Assembly (NCBI GenBank): GCA_963682055.1
Contig: OY821744.1
Coordinates: 26,140,967-26,204,966 of the forward strand
Length of the DNA: 64,000 nucleotides
Reading direction: 5' to 3'
Origin: Primula veris
Lineage: Eukaryota > Streptophyta > Magnoliopsida > Ericales > Primulaceae
Part shown: positions 9,917 through 22,199 of the stretch, in pieces
Layout: every line of letters begins with the position of its first letter
How positions within the stretch are numbered: the stretch's first letter is position 1
Program-made: the position numbers and the translations under genes
Notes under the pieces: generated by a model
Databases searched by the model: none
Told to the model about the DNA's origin: nothing
Seen by the model: only the letters and a program-made list of their open reading frames with translations

Positions 9917-12900
9917 TCACTCATCGTTTTCCGATTCCAGAACTGGGTGAATAGCTAAGGCTGGAGAACTAAGATGCATTCCCCGAACAATTCCACCATA
10001 AGCAAGCTTTATTCTGTAGCACAGAAGCAAGATAGAATCCCAAAGTGCCGTCCTTCCCTGCAATTGTATCACCAAAAAATGGAGTTAACTCATTAAATTA
10101 CAAAACTGTGCTCAACAAACTGTAATGAATCAACATAGCGTTTAAGCTCACTCACAGCATACTAACAAGAACAAGTAATGGAATATTTTTGTTGAGATTT
10201 TCAGGGTTTATATTGATAAAGAGTACCGATTACAAGAAAATAAGTGCAAAAATAAATGCAGGAATTTAAGGATAAAATTATTAATATTCTTCTCCATTAT
10301 CCATAAGTCAGATTCTAAGCTGGTTATATAGAGAAATGAAGTGGGGAACAAACCCCACTTTATGCAAACTGCGAACTAGTCCCCGACTTTTCTTAACTTA
10401 CCACTACACTATCAAGTACCAACTCATCTGGAAACTGGCAATTATATACAAAACTTATTAATCGACTTCACTTTCCCAACACTTCTCTTTCTCTTGTCTC
10501 CTTAACCGGGTCCGTAGCACCCATCAGGAAATATGTGTCATATGATGTGCATGTATAGTCATGCTAACCCGATGTTAAAATAACTTCACTTACCTAGCAG
10601 CTTGTTTTCTTTTTCTTTCTGGGTCTCACAAATTGTGAAAGGGGCTATTATTCAATAATGCTTAAAACTACAATCATTTTACATCTTAGTAGATACATGG
10701 AAATAATAGTAAAGGTAAATTACAATTTTGTAAACAATCAGATTTCAATTTGTAAACCAACCTATAAAAGGTATGCAGTTCGTACTCTAGCTTTACATTT
10801 TCTAACTCTAACACTGCATAAAAAGTCGTAGCTTTGGAACCAACATAGGAAAACATGATACAAATAGTGTCAAAATACTTGGTTTAATTAATTAGTACCA
10901 GACCTATGGCTCCTTTTTTCTATTTGGTACACTAAGTGCACTAAACTGCGGAAACTTTAGTGTACCTATCAGGCTATCACTAATTTCTATAGGTTGATGT
11001 ACAATATTGAAATCAAATGATTCATAATCGTACAAAACTATATATATCACATAATATACTCAAGCAGAAAATCAAAATTCTAATGAACAATACTCAAAAG
11101 AATAACTAAACAAAACTCTTTATATACTTGCCTGAAGGGAGAACTGCGGTTTTTTATCCCAATACAATGCAAATATCGGTGGACTTTGTTGACTAACAGC
11201 CAATACACAAGCTCCTGGATGAAGCACAGATGGATATCCAGAAACAACAGCAACATATTTTTCTGGAAATCTATCCTTTGGGGGTAATAAACCCAAAAAC
11301 AAAGGGTTTTTGCTAGACTGAGACCCAGCATAAGATGTGGGGTCCACATGTAGCATCCACTTTGGATGTTCTAGAAATGCACAGAATAGATATAATAGCA
11401 AGTGTGAATCTGATGGTAGTTCGATAGTCCACTTTCTGTTCTTTTTGTCATAAACCTCTCCGTTTCCTAGATATTCATACTTTTTCACACAGGTTCCTTC
11501 AGCGAGTTCTGCAGGAGGATGATTAAAAGATTAATTAAATCCACCATTTGGTTTATCCTGATCTTTTATAACGTGACTAAAACAAACTATTGAATTGTAT
11601 AAGGTGGAATAGGTTGAAACCGCCGTAACAAACACATAATGTTAGTGTACGCTATTGGTATAATTTTTTTACGACCAGCTTTTACAGGTTTGTTAGAAGA
11701 ACTCAAATTTGGTTTGTTGTATTCCCAGAATTGTTTTGATGCAGTTTACAGCCTTGTGAACTAACAGGCAAGAGAACAAAAAGCTTGAAACCACTACTAC
11801 TCTCCACGTGGGTTTACAGTAGTTGTTGACCTATAAAGAGTATTATTTCCCAGTCTAAAATACTTGGCTAGTTTGTTTTAAAAGGAGTCTTTACAATAGA
11901 TTTCTGAACAAATGTAAATGTACAAGAAAAGCTTGAACAGCCAACCCTACATCAATACTCAATAGTGTAAGTTATTGGTGCATTGTTTATGTTATCAGCT
12001 CTTAAGGGTATGTGACCAAAACTTAAACTTTTTTTTGTTGTATTTCCAGCAATATTTTAACACAGTTCCTAGCCTTGTGATCACTAACAGGTGTCTAAAG
12101 TCCCTAAATGCACTACACTTTTCACATTTCTTTGCAAACAGAAAGACTTGTTGAACTAGTACGAATAATCACTTTCCAGGTTAGAACAAATTAAAAAATA
12201 GCCATTCGCATTTGTACAAGGAAAATCTCTAATATACTGGAGTCTATACAAAACGTAATCTCTTAAACCAATTCCCAAATCAGCAAGTGCATTTGTGGCA
12301 GCGCTTTTCATCGAAGCCAGAAATGAGTTTTCAAAACAACACAAAAGTGCTTTCAAAAGTTACCTTGGATCCTTTGCACAGTATAATCTGCCCGGACACT
12401 ACTTTTTGGTAACAGGCCCTTAGCCCACTCTCCTTTCATCAAACCTTGCAGCTTTTGGTGTTCAGTTATAGCATCTATACACTCCTGTATGATAGAAATT
12501 GGAGGATTCTGTTGTGGTGATTGTTGCATATTACCTAAAATAGGCACAAAAAAATCGATTAAATAAAATAATGTGTGAATGTAAATTAATGTGTTGAACG
12601 TAATCACCCCTACGTACTATGGGTGTTTTGCACATAACCTCTCGTGCTGTAGCATTTGCCACAAAAAAAATGTTGGTACGTTAAGAAAAAGTTCATCAAA
12701 GCAGAAAACTGCCTTTAATTTTTTAAATAGATTCTTTTGTGTCAAAGACGAAATACCCAGTGCAAAGTTATTCCATTTTAAAGTTGGGCATGGAGTTGAT
12801 TGCAAAACTTAATAGTAAATGGGCTTAATTTCAAAACAAGAAGTGCATAGGGGTTATTTCAGAACACGGATTGAGGCCTTAAATACATAAGAAATACAAA

Positions 12901-15900
12901 AACGACATACGCATTGAAGCATCTAAAGCTTGGACTAAGGTAGCACGTAATTGATGAAGAAGACCATCTTCATCAAGGCTTATTGCAGGTTTCCAATCAT
13001 TGGGTCTATCAATTGGAGATACAGTAGCAGAAGTTCCTGTATTTGGCGAATCAGTTCCCACTTTAGTTACTGTGATTGATATACCAAGCTTAGCAGCTGC
13101 CTCCATTACCTGTATGCACAAATTATCATAATTTTGCAAGTTTACAACAGTAAATTAAGAAAGAATAAGGATATCTGGAGTCTAAACCTTCAGTATTGTT
13201 TCATTAACCATAAGAGTCACCGATATATCTAGGTTACTTTGAAATTAGATCAATTCGGTTAATCATCATGGTAATCAGGGACGACCTGGAGCCTTTTTAC
13301 ACCTAAACCGCACAAGGTTTTGGGCAATTGTGTAACTTTAAGTTGATCTAGAAACTCTTTTTCAATTGCAATACTAAATAATGAAAACAAATTTTGTTTT
13401 CCCCGAGGTTGTAGACAATGGTATCGGCATTTAATCCAAAGTATCCGACTCGGCAATTTTCCAATTAATTTTCAATTAATTATGATAATAATTTGGACCA
13501 AAATTGGTATTTTTTTAGATTTTGGAGCGTATTATGTAATTTTCTGAAACTGTAATGTAATTTGTAAAAGCTGGTGGGGATTTCTATGAGTTTTCAAATT
13601 ACAGGGATTAGTTTAATAAAACCAGCGTCTTAAAAAGAAATCTAATAACTCATGTATGGCTGCAGTCTTCTTCTTCTATCTATTTCTCTCTCTCTCCCTG
13701 CCGTAATAACCCAATTTTTATAAACACCAACTTAAATTGTGGGTTCTATGTCGAATATCCTATAATCAATACCTTCAAAAATACTTAATTCGAGCCTATT
13801 AATAATCATTTATGCCTTCAATCAAACCAATTCGAGTCTATTCGACGTGTTTTGTAAAAAGGAAAAAAAAACACGTCTATATTGGGCCAACGCCTAAGCT
13901 GGATGGATGTTTTGGCTGCTACAAGGGTCGGCCATGATGGTAATAATTAGTAATTAATGGCATAAACGCAATTAAATTAGTTAGTTGGTTTGTAGTATGA
14001 AAGTATGCCACCTAGAGAAAACGAGGTAGACTCGTAGCTATACATACTATTAGAATCCATATTTCTTACCATTGAAAGGCCTCGTAATGGTAAGGATGGA
14101 TATCTCTTTATAAACCACAGGTTCGATTATTATCTAGACGATGTGAGATAATTACTCTAACACTCTCCCTTGCTCGTGGCCCGACATTTCAAGGGTCCTA
14201 CGAGCGGACATATTAAATGGGTGGAGGTGAGCCCAACATCGCTAGGCCCACTCTGATACCATATTAGAATCCATATTCCTTACCATTAAAAGGCATCGTA
14301 ATGGTAAGACTGGATATCTCTTTATAAACCACAGGCTCGATTATTATCTAGACGATGTGGGATAATTACTCTAACACATACCATGAGACACGCTAAATTC
14401 AAATCTCACATACATGCACACGAGGTAGACCGGTAGCTATACATACCATCATGAGCCACTCTAAAATGAAATCACACAAAGATACATACACATATGATGG
14501 GCCAAATAGAGTTTCACCTTTTCATAAACAGTTATTGACTTATTTATGACAGCCAAGTGATGACACCGCCCCACATAAATCTCAGTCTTGCTTCTGCTTT
14601 TACGCTTTTTCTTTTTATGTGTTAATGTATATGATTCCCTACGAAATTCCTCTATAACGGAAAGTAAAAAAAAAAAACATGCACAGTAGAATAACACTGT
14701 GGAAGAAGAGCAAACCTTTAAGTGACTGTTTTCGATCTTGTTAACCAAAGGAGCAAGAAGAACTAAAGAAAACCATTGCCGTAGATTATCACGCCACACT
14801 TCAATATCAGGATAAATACCCATACGACCAAAAGCTTCAATAGAGTCCTCCATAGACATAGGTAAAGGAAGATCGCCTTCCCCTTTCTTAGGAGGAGTAT
14901 TGAACTTCTGTGATCCAGGTGACATCCTTACAGGCCTCAATGGCGTACTTCTCGTAGTACCAGAAGTATTCCCTGATGTGGCAATCGTATTAGGGGTAAC
15001 TATACCGAAACCACTATTAGTGGGAGGTGGAGTACTAGCTGATTTACCAGCTGACCCAGTGATTTTATCCCCAACATCGAGTAAAAAACGCTCAAGATCT
15101 TCTTCTGTTGCAATTTGTTTATTCGATGAAGCTCTGTTACCAGACCAAGGTGAAGATACAGGTTTATCAGAACTTGGTGAAATCTTAGAAGAGGGTAATT
15201 GATATAAAGGAGATCGAGAACTAGATGATTTCGAAGGGGTGCTATACGTATTCTGTGCCTTATTCCCACTACTCGTGTTTGATTTTCCACCACTAAATTG
15301 AGAACAGTTGGTACTGGTGATGGTCTGACGGAGAGGGACTAGAGGGTCACCATGTGGCACCGAGTTATGTTTGGCTGTAAGAGGTCCTTTTAAATTTTTA
15401 GCTACGGGTTTTTCTACCATGTGTCGAATTCCGATAAGGCCAAGTTGTCTACTACTGAGATGGGTTTGCTCTTTTGTTCCTTTAGAGGGAGAAATGGTTG
15501 TTGTGGAAGACGTATTCACTGCCCTCCATAAAGATATGGCTTTGATAAAAGCAAGCACGGTACCAAAAAACACCAAAATAAGCAGGGCTTGTATAGCTTT
15601 GGCTAGAAAATCTGGAAAAATATACAATCATTAAAAAAATCATGATTATAAAAAGGGGTTTGGGGTTGCACACAAAGAAATAAATTAGATCAAGTGAGAT
15701 ACTTACAAGCCACTAGTGGGGAGATATCTCTGGATCTTATTATATTAATAAGCCCATCTTCCCTATAATTCCAACACAAAAAAAAAAAAGTACAGTCAGG
15801 GATAAAAAGAGTGGAAAATATTGAAACATTTGTGCATACGGTAGTCAATAAGAGACTTGATCAAAAACCTTGCTGAGATTGAAGTAAAACCTCTGAGAAA

Positions 15901-18900
15901 TTTTGACCCTAAGTAATCTTAAAATTCATAAACTTTGGCGATGGGAGTTCAGAGAGCATGAATAATTGATAGCTTGTATGAGCTAAATTTTGAATAACAA
16001 GCAATCTACAAATTCTGCACTCATTAACCTTTCCTCCAATCAAAAATCCAAAAAATCAAGATAAAAAGGAACTAGGTAACAGGTAAAGGTTTATCGCAAA
16101 AGGAAAATACAGAACATACAAATTTTGCTAATGGAAGTTTTGTAATTCTGAGACAATTGCTCAATTTTGAGTCGGTTTGTAGTTGTTTTATTTCAAAGGG
16201 CATTTTTTATTTTTGTGTGCAGTTGTTAAGGAAATAAGCTGGGCAATTTGATGTCAATAAAGAAGTTGGGATCATCGAGCTAGAGTTTAGAAAAATACCT
16301 TTTTCTAAGTAAGAATCCAAAAGAAGCTACCACTGAATAAGTGAATGAATGTTTGCTTGAAATTGTATGAAGCACCCCAAATAGAGAATTTTTTAAAAGC
16401 CATTTTCTTTCAATTGAAGAGTAAGTTTGTGGATAGTATTCTGCACCTAACCCTTAAGACAGCATTACACAATCCATGTTCTTCGGAAATGCTTGGTCGC
16501 AATTTCGAAATCAGTTATTTTCTTTCTAAGTTGCTCTGCAATTGATTAACTAGCTTCAAAGCTGAGCTAAAAGCTAGATGTTCTTTTAAGCACGAAGCCA
16601 ACATTTTCCCAGTCTAGAAAAAATGGTTATTTGATCAAAATCTACAGTCAAACAAATCCTTGATAATACCCTAATTAAACAAGAACAACAATCCATTGTT
16701 TCTCATAGTGGCCAACTGTTTTGGAAGCCAATTGCATTCAAGTGAGATAGTGTGTGCAGATGAGTACAAACCCTTTTTTTTTATCCACACCCTAACTAAA
16801 CTATAAGAGCAGTACAACTAAACCTCCAGACATATCAAATAGCTCACAATTAAACAACTCAATATTAACATCTCCCTATGCCTGGATATGAATATAATTA
16901 TCAAAGATAGCACGAGTTGTATGTATACTTGATGACACAATAAGAAGCCAGGTGGCAAAGATGAGGAAAAATCAACAAAGAACACTATTCATCATAGTTT
17001 ACTTTAGTTGAATTAATTATAGCATATGCTCCTCGTAGTCAACAAAAAACTTGAGTTTGAGCAAATTATACAAAGTCAGAATTCAGGTTCTCCTAGGTCT
17101 AAAATATGAAAAATTCACCCCCTCCCTCCCATAAAAACAGTTCAATTTGTTTTTTTTCTGGCGTCCCAAAAATAATAGTAGTCCAATTTGCATCGAGAAA
17201 GCTTCTTCTCTGAGTATTACTAAATTAACAACCCTAAAACTTGTTTATAAAGCGAGCTAATTTGCTAGCAATAGACCAGCAATTGAAGTAATAAAAAAAA
17301 AAGGAATTAAGAGTTAGATCCATTATTGCGTTATTTACATATAATCAAACTAAAAAAATCCTAACCGATGAAGAACCAAGGCGGAGCCCATAGGAAACAA
17401 AAGGGTGCACTATTTAAGTAAATGCTATTTTTTCTGTAAGAAATTTGAAAATACTCCCTCCGGGCTCTGTCCCTAAATAAGTGTACTGCTTTAAAACTGT
17501 GATATAAGGATTTTAAACAATTTCACTTGAAATTCAACAAAAAAAACGTCAAAAAATAAAAAAATTCAAATGTAAGGTTACAGCCTTGCAGGTATAAACT
17601 TGATTTGTTTCAACTATCCAAAAAGGGTTATTTTAGAAAATAAAAAGGTGAAAAATTCCTTAAAACAATGAAAGTGGACTAAAACAAGACACTTATTTAG
17701 GGACAGATAGAGTAAAATTTAAAAACAATGAGTTTTATGACGGGAGAATTATTGATTAGTACATAAAAACACACTCAATGTCCAAAACCCTACATTCTCA
17801 ATTATTATTTAAGATTTGGTACATATCAACGTAGTGAGTATCCAAAGTTAAAAACAAAGAGTAAGCATCAATGAGCATATGTACCTAAGTTTAAAAGAGA
17901 TTTTAACCATGAGTTTTTTGATATTTAAGTATCAAATTATGTACTAAATAATTGGTTTCCCTTTTATAACCCCAGAATGTTAATGCAGACTCGGCGCGTG
18001 GCGGGTGAGACAAGGAAAGATGGAGAGAAATAATGTTGTACATAATTAGTAATCAGTAATTATTAATAGGATAAAAAAAATTAAGATTCCCCTATGCCTG
18101 GATATAACAGCAGTACAACTGAGGCTATGTTTGGCAACAGATCTTTTGGTCCAAAAGATCTAATTAAAAATTCCACAGAAAATTCAAAAAAAAAATATTA
18201 GCTAGGCTGAAAAACTGTTTTTTCAAAGCTAAATAATATGACTGTCCAAACGCCTATGGATTTTTAAAATCAAAATCAGTCAAAAAAACCTGTTACCAAA
18301 CGGATCCTAAACCTCCAAAGGAACCAAACAACTCAAAATTAAGATTCCCCTATGCGCTGGACATGAATATAACTATGAAAGATAGGACGAGAATTGTATG
18401 TATAGTTGATGAGATACACAATGAGTTACGTATTAAGAAAACGAAGGTGGAGGAGAGAGAGTGTGTGTATAGGAATCAAACAACTCAAAAGCGTATTGTA
18501 ACAAGGTATTAAACATTTAAACTGTATAAATCCCCCTAACTAAACTATAATAGTACATACAACTAAACCTCCAAACCAATCAAACAAATTCACAATTAAG
18601 ATTCCCCTATACCCTGGATATGAATATAACTATCAAAGATAGCACAAGTTGTATGTATAGTTGATGACATACATAATGAGTTTCGTATAATTTAAAATAA
18701 TTAAAAATCGGGGTAATTACAAATAGGTACAATTTGGTCAACTTATTTAGCAAAAACAATGGCCTTTCGATCTTTCTTTTTAGGTCAAATTCTTTCTTTC
18801 ACTTATGTCAATACTACCAAATTCGAAGACAATACTACCAAATTCAACAAAAGCGCTACCAGATTCAATAAAATTATTAACAATTTCACTAAAAATACTA

Positions 18901-19820
18901 CTAATTCCAATAAAAGTACTACCAAATTCACTTATGTCAATATTTTTTTTTCGATACTACTATATTTTTTATTGTCACTATATTATTTTTGTTGAATTTG
19001 GTAGTATTTTTTATTTTTTTTAATTTGGTAGTACTGAATATATACTCCCTCCGTTCCCATTTAATTGTCCATTACGAAACTACGTGCAATTTTAACCGGC
19101 TTATAACTTATATCAAAATTGTCGAAATGATTTTTTTTAAAATCTAATCATAAAATTTAACATTTGAACTTATGATCAACTTTTGAAAATTTTCATTCCG
19201 ACAATTTTGATACAAGTTATTGGCCGGTCAAAATTGCACGTTGTTTCGTAGTGGCCAATTAAATAGGAACGGAGGGAGTAGTATATTAACAATCAACGAT
19301 AGGACGAGAGTTGTATGTATAGTTGATGACATACATAATCAGTCCCCTATTTACCAAAAGTAGCGTTTTAAGTCCCCTATTTACCAAAAAGTAGCGTTTA
19401 AGTCCCTAGATAGATAGAGGGGTTTAGTAATCAAACAACTCAAAAGTGTATTGTAACAAGGTACTATTAAACTGTAACAACAGTACAAATAAACCCCCAA
19501 ACGAATCAAACAACTCGAAATTAAGACTCCATTATGCGTGGATACGAATATAACTACGAAATACGGCACGAGTCGTATCATGTATGTATGTATGTATGTA
19601 TAGGTGAATGATGAGATACATAAATATAATGAGTAAGTACGTACCAAGAGAGTAACGAGAGAAGAGCTGCAGCGGAGACGGAGGAGAGAGAGAGAATGGT
19701 TAAAAAAGTGTAGTTGTTCGGGCGGAGGCTGATTGTTGTTAGCGCCGCTGATAAAGCTTTGTTCTCGTACACCGAAAACCGAGCCGCTTTTGCACCACCG
19801 CCACCACGGTCGCCGCTCAT
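9917..19820 (-). CDS. TMEM209-like membrane protein (cytochrome b561 N-terminal family), 7 exons, 671 aa
   Basis: Minus strand; exons 19820-19645, 15762-15707, 15611-14716, 13109-12911, 12534-12364, 11508-11132, 10057-9917. Phases agree and the sum is 2,016 nt with a TGA at 9919-9917. The start gives MSGDRGGGGAKAARFSVYEN. Hydrophobic segments at about residues 39-57 and 86-104 should be membrane helices. A Ser-rich linker (about 115-350) follows, then the conserved C-terminal domain with WAKGLLPKSSVRADYTVQRI, SHLLLYLFCAFLEHPKWMLH and PPIFALYWDKK. Human TMEM209 is a nuclear-envelope protein; the plant homologue's function is not known to me. Intron 6 appears to begin with GC (CAG|GCAAGT), because only that donor restores the conserved LQGRTALWDS. 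Intron 1 is 3.9 kb and full of repeats and MITEs. The gene is divergent from IVD. Confidence 0.9.
11126..11135 (-). other. Non-canonical GC splice donor of intron 6
   Basis: The junction reads CAG|GCAAGT with the exon ending at 11132. The only nearby GT (CAGGCAA|GTATAT) puts exon 7 out of the conserved frame. The GC site has the strong +3 to +6 AAGT typical of plant GC-AG introns. Confidence 0.75.
14048..14376 (-). mobile_element. Complete SMART/TRIM: miniature LTR retrotransposon
   Basis: Two 115-bp direct repeats (14048-14162 and 14262-14376) flank a 99-bp core. On the minus strand the LTR starts TGTTAGAG and ends CTAATA, and is followed at once by TGGTATCAGAGTGGGCC, the initiator tRNA-Met primer-binding site. 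The core ends in the purine-rich GAGCAAGGGAGA before the second LTR. The target duplication CATAC is present on both sides (14043-14047 and 14377-14381). At 329 bp with no coding capacity it matches the size class of SMARTs. It sits in intron 3 of the TMEM209-like gene, in the same orientation as the gene. Confidence 0.92.
17454..17712. mobile_element. Stowaway-like MITE
   Basis: The left end CTCCCTCCGGGCTCTGTCCC and the right end, whose complement is CTCTATCTGTCCCTAAATAA, share the inverted word CTGTCCCTAAATAAGTG. A TA dinucleotide flanks both ends (17452-17453, 17713-17714). The element is 259 bp and non-coding, in intron 1 of the TMEM209-like gene. Confidence 0.85.
18123..18307. mobile_element. 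Tourist-like MITE (PIF/Harbinger type) with empty-site evidence
   Basis: The inverted ends are GGCTATGTTTGGCAACAG and, on the other strand, GGATCCGTTTGGTAACAGG. The element splits the intron-1 repeat: neighbouring copies read ACAACTAAACCTCC, while here ACAACTGA precedes and TAAACCTCC follows. This supports a 3-bp TAA target duplication, the left copy now TGA. The element is 185 bp. Confidence 0.85.
18809..19033. repeat. Imperfect ~24-bp repeats of ACTACCAAATTC with inverted copies
   Basis: ACTACCAAATTC or close variants occur about five times between 18812 and 18930. The complement GAATTTGGTAGTA occurs twice between 18994 and 19033, so the region could fold into a hairpin. One frame reads repeated TTKFNK, but nothing else supports a gene. 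Confidence 0.65.
19045..19278. mobile_element. Stowaway MITE
   Basis: Near-perfect terminal inverted repeats begin CTCCCTCCGTTCCCATTTAA and end CAATTAAATAGGAACGGAGGGAG on the opposite side. TA flanks both ends (19043-19044 and 19279-19280). The element is 234 bp, with a second internal inverted pair around CCGGCTTATAACTT / CAAGTTATTGGCCGG. Confidence 0.95.
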
Positions 19821-19995
19821 ATTTTTACTAATTATAATAAAATGTGTGCTGTGCTGTGGTGTTTTTAGCTTCTTTTATTTCGCCACTCAATTTAGCTACG
19901 GCGCCTCTCCCTTCTATTCAAATTTATTCTCTCCTTTTTCTTTCTCTCTCTTGGAACAAACCCCTTCCCTTTGTTTTTCTATTTTACTTTTATTA
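19821..19995 (-). promoter_or_regulatory. Short proximal upstream region of the TMEM209-like gene
   Basis: Only 175 bp separate the start codon from the transposon at 19996-20631, so the core promoter and leader must lie here or be supplied partly by the transposon. The non-template strand is pyrimidine/purine biased (TTCTCTCCTTTTTC on plus). No clear TATA box was assigned. Confidence 0.4.
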
Positions 19996-20631
19996 CTGCC
20001 TCCGTCCCTAGTCATTGTCCTTATTTTCATTTTGCAACTTTCCAAAATAAGTATATCCGCTTTTCTTTTTACTAAAATTTTCTCTTTTTTATTTTTTTAA
20101 TTAACCCTTTTTAATAGTCAAAACTGGGTTCAAATTTTATCAGGTTTTCATTAGATTTTCGGTTTTTTCATATGTATTCATAATCTTTTTCCGATTTTTT
20201 TTATAAATCAACTTACTATTTTATTTCTAAGGTGTTTGTTGAAAAAGATGTGTAAAATTTGATATTTTTATGTTTAATTGTTTGTTTGACAATTTATAAG
20301 GTAATAATATTAATAAATACCAAAAAAAACATAAAAGGTCAAATTTTACAATTTTTTTGAACGAACACTTTAGAAATAAAATAATATGTTGATTTACAAA
20401 AACAAAAAACAAAAAAAAAATTACGAATACATATGAAAAACCGAAAACCTGATGGTAAAATTTGAACTATCAAATTCTTCCTTATAACCTCATATTTGAA
20501 TTAATAAATAATTTTTGTTTGAAAATTTTGAGTTTTTGATGCTTTTGTGTGATGGGTTTTACGTGAAATTGTTTCAAATGCTTAAAATATAACATTTTCG
20601 AAGCAGTACACTTATTTAGTGACGGAGAGAG
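19996..20631. mobile_element. 636-bp foldback Stowaway-like element upstream of the TMEM209-like gene
   Basis: The ends CTGCCTCCGTCCCTA and, on the other strand, CTCTCTCCGTCACTA are inverted copies flanked by TA (19994-19995 and 20632-20633). Inside, 20129-20275 and about 20330-20466 form a long imperfect inverted repeat; both arms contain TTTTCGGTTTTTTCATATGT-like and TATTTTATTTCTAA words. RNA from it would form a long hairpin. Confidence 0.8.
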
Positions 20632-22199
20632 TAAAATACTATAACAGGTAAAAAGATGAGTAGTCTGGCATCTCAAAAAACTACAGCACTTTGTGAAATT
20701 AATGAAAGGGGTTTAAAAATGTTTGGCGTAATTTTTTTGGGTCTTACAAATAGATACATAGGCATCAACTTAATTAAAAAAATACTCACAACTAGATATT
20801 TTACAACTAGATACATGTATCATTAATATTTACTCTATTTACAAAGACGCTCTTATTCAACTTATGACACAAACTTTCTCTCTTTAAAAATCAAAAAAAA
20901 AAAAAGATGATTACATATAAAAACCATGAAAAATATATTCAAAATTCAAAATAAATTAACAACAAAAAAACGAAAATTAAAAATACAAAATAATTATAAA
21001 TTTAAAATAAATATATATATATCAAAAAAATAGAAAAAATCATAAAATAACCAAAAAGGCTATGAACTTCGAAAAAAAATGGGGTATGAAATCGAGAGAA
21101 ATAGTATCCACATAATCTTCTTGTTAAAATTGGGTGATTAAAAAATGCACATGATGTGTACATTGGTGACACTTGTACACTCACTACTTTCTTGGGGTAG
21201 CAAGTAACAATCTTTTGTAATTTTATCAACTGCTGAAACAGAATATATAGCCGTATGAGCTTGTTGTACACATTTATTGTGGATGCGACAACAATTACTT
21301 AGACTATGGTCTTACGTATACATATGTCTATAATGTGTGATAATACGAGTGCTATAAACATCTCGAAAAACCCCCGTTCTTCACGAAGATTAACTTTTGT
21401 TCACCCGAAGAGAATTACGTGTAATTTCAAAATTATATGAAAAATGTGAATGGATTTGAAAATCGTTGAACTTCAATTCTGAAAACCGTTTTAAGTTTTT
21501 AACAAACCGATTAATGAATGAATGATGTGAGATTCAATAATTCTAATGGTTTCCATTTATCACTCATAAATGAGAATGAGAATTTTATTACTCATTTTCT
21601 TAGGTAATTAATATTTTGGTTTTGCTAACGAGTTGTTGCATTAAATTACTCTCCTAATTCAATTTACATTTAATACAAATATAATTATATATATATATAT
21701 ATAACATAATATTATTACATTACCAAATTAATTAATTTAATATAGACAAATTATTTATAAATAAATTACTATATAAAACTAAGGAAAACAAATAAAATAC
21801 ATGTTTAAACAATGACTTAACCGATGGGGCATTGTTAGGTATTTTGAGTAACAATTTTCTTTTAATAGACGTAAATCACTTAACTCATACAGAGTAATTA
21901 ATTATATGTTACAATCATTGGTATTAGTTAAGCCAGAAGTGGGACCACAACTTTATTTTTCAATAAATGCAAATTCAATGCAGAATTCTTATCAAAGTGT
22001 ATATAAACTGACGTGGCATCTATGTAATTAATAGTTCCGTATGAACTAGAATATCTATGTCTTCTTCAGAAAGTGAATAAATAAATAAACAACGTTTTTT
22101 TTTGTAAATATTTATATATTTGAGTCATTGAGTGGCAAGATAAATACAAATTAAATCACAAATTCCATTTCTTTCTCTCTCTCTCTCTCTCACTAAAAT
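20632..22199. other. Divergent intergenic region before IVD
   Basis: No gene is seen. It holds a (TA)n tract near 21686-21702 and, just before the IVD start, a (CT)n tract at about 22172-22191 in a probable 5' leader. IVD promoter elements could not be assigned with confidence. Confidence 0.5.

Larger units (their letters stand above)
16788..19640. repeat. Dispersed copies of a ~150-bp unit within intron 1
   Basis: A unit containing AACTAAACCTCC, AATTAAGATTCCCCTATG, GGATATGAATATAACTA and TTGTATGTATAGTTGATGA recurs at about 16788-16946, 18087-18434 (interrupted by a MITE), 18531-18688, 19282-19340 and 19480-19640. The last copy abuts the exon 1 splice donor. The copy near 18420-18470 continues with GGTGGAGGAGAGAGAG, which resembles the purine-rich part of exon 1. 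This suggests that intron 1 grew by duplication of the exon 1/intron 1 border region. Confidence 0.75.

Noticed and set aside
10193..10481. Possible solo LTR (TGTTGAGATT...CCCAACA)
   Set aside because: TG and CA ends are present but there is no matching target duplication and no second copy in the window.
11120..11131. Extension of TMEM209-like exon 6 to a GT donor at 11126
   Set aside because: It puts exon 7 out of the conserved frame, whereas the GC donor at 11131 preserves it.
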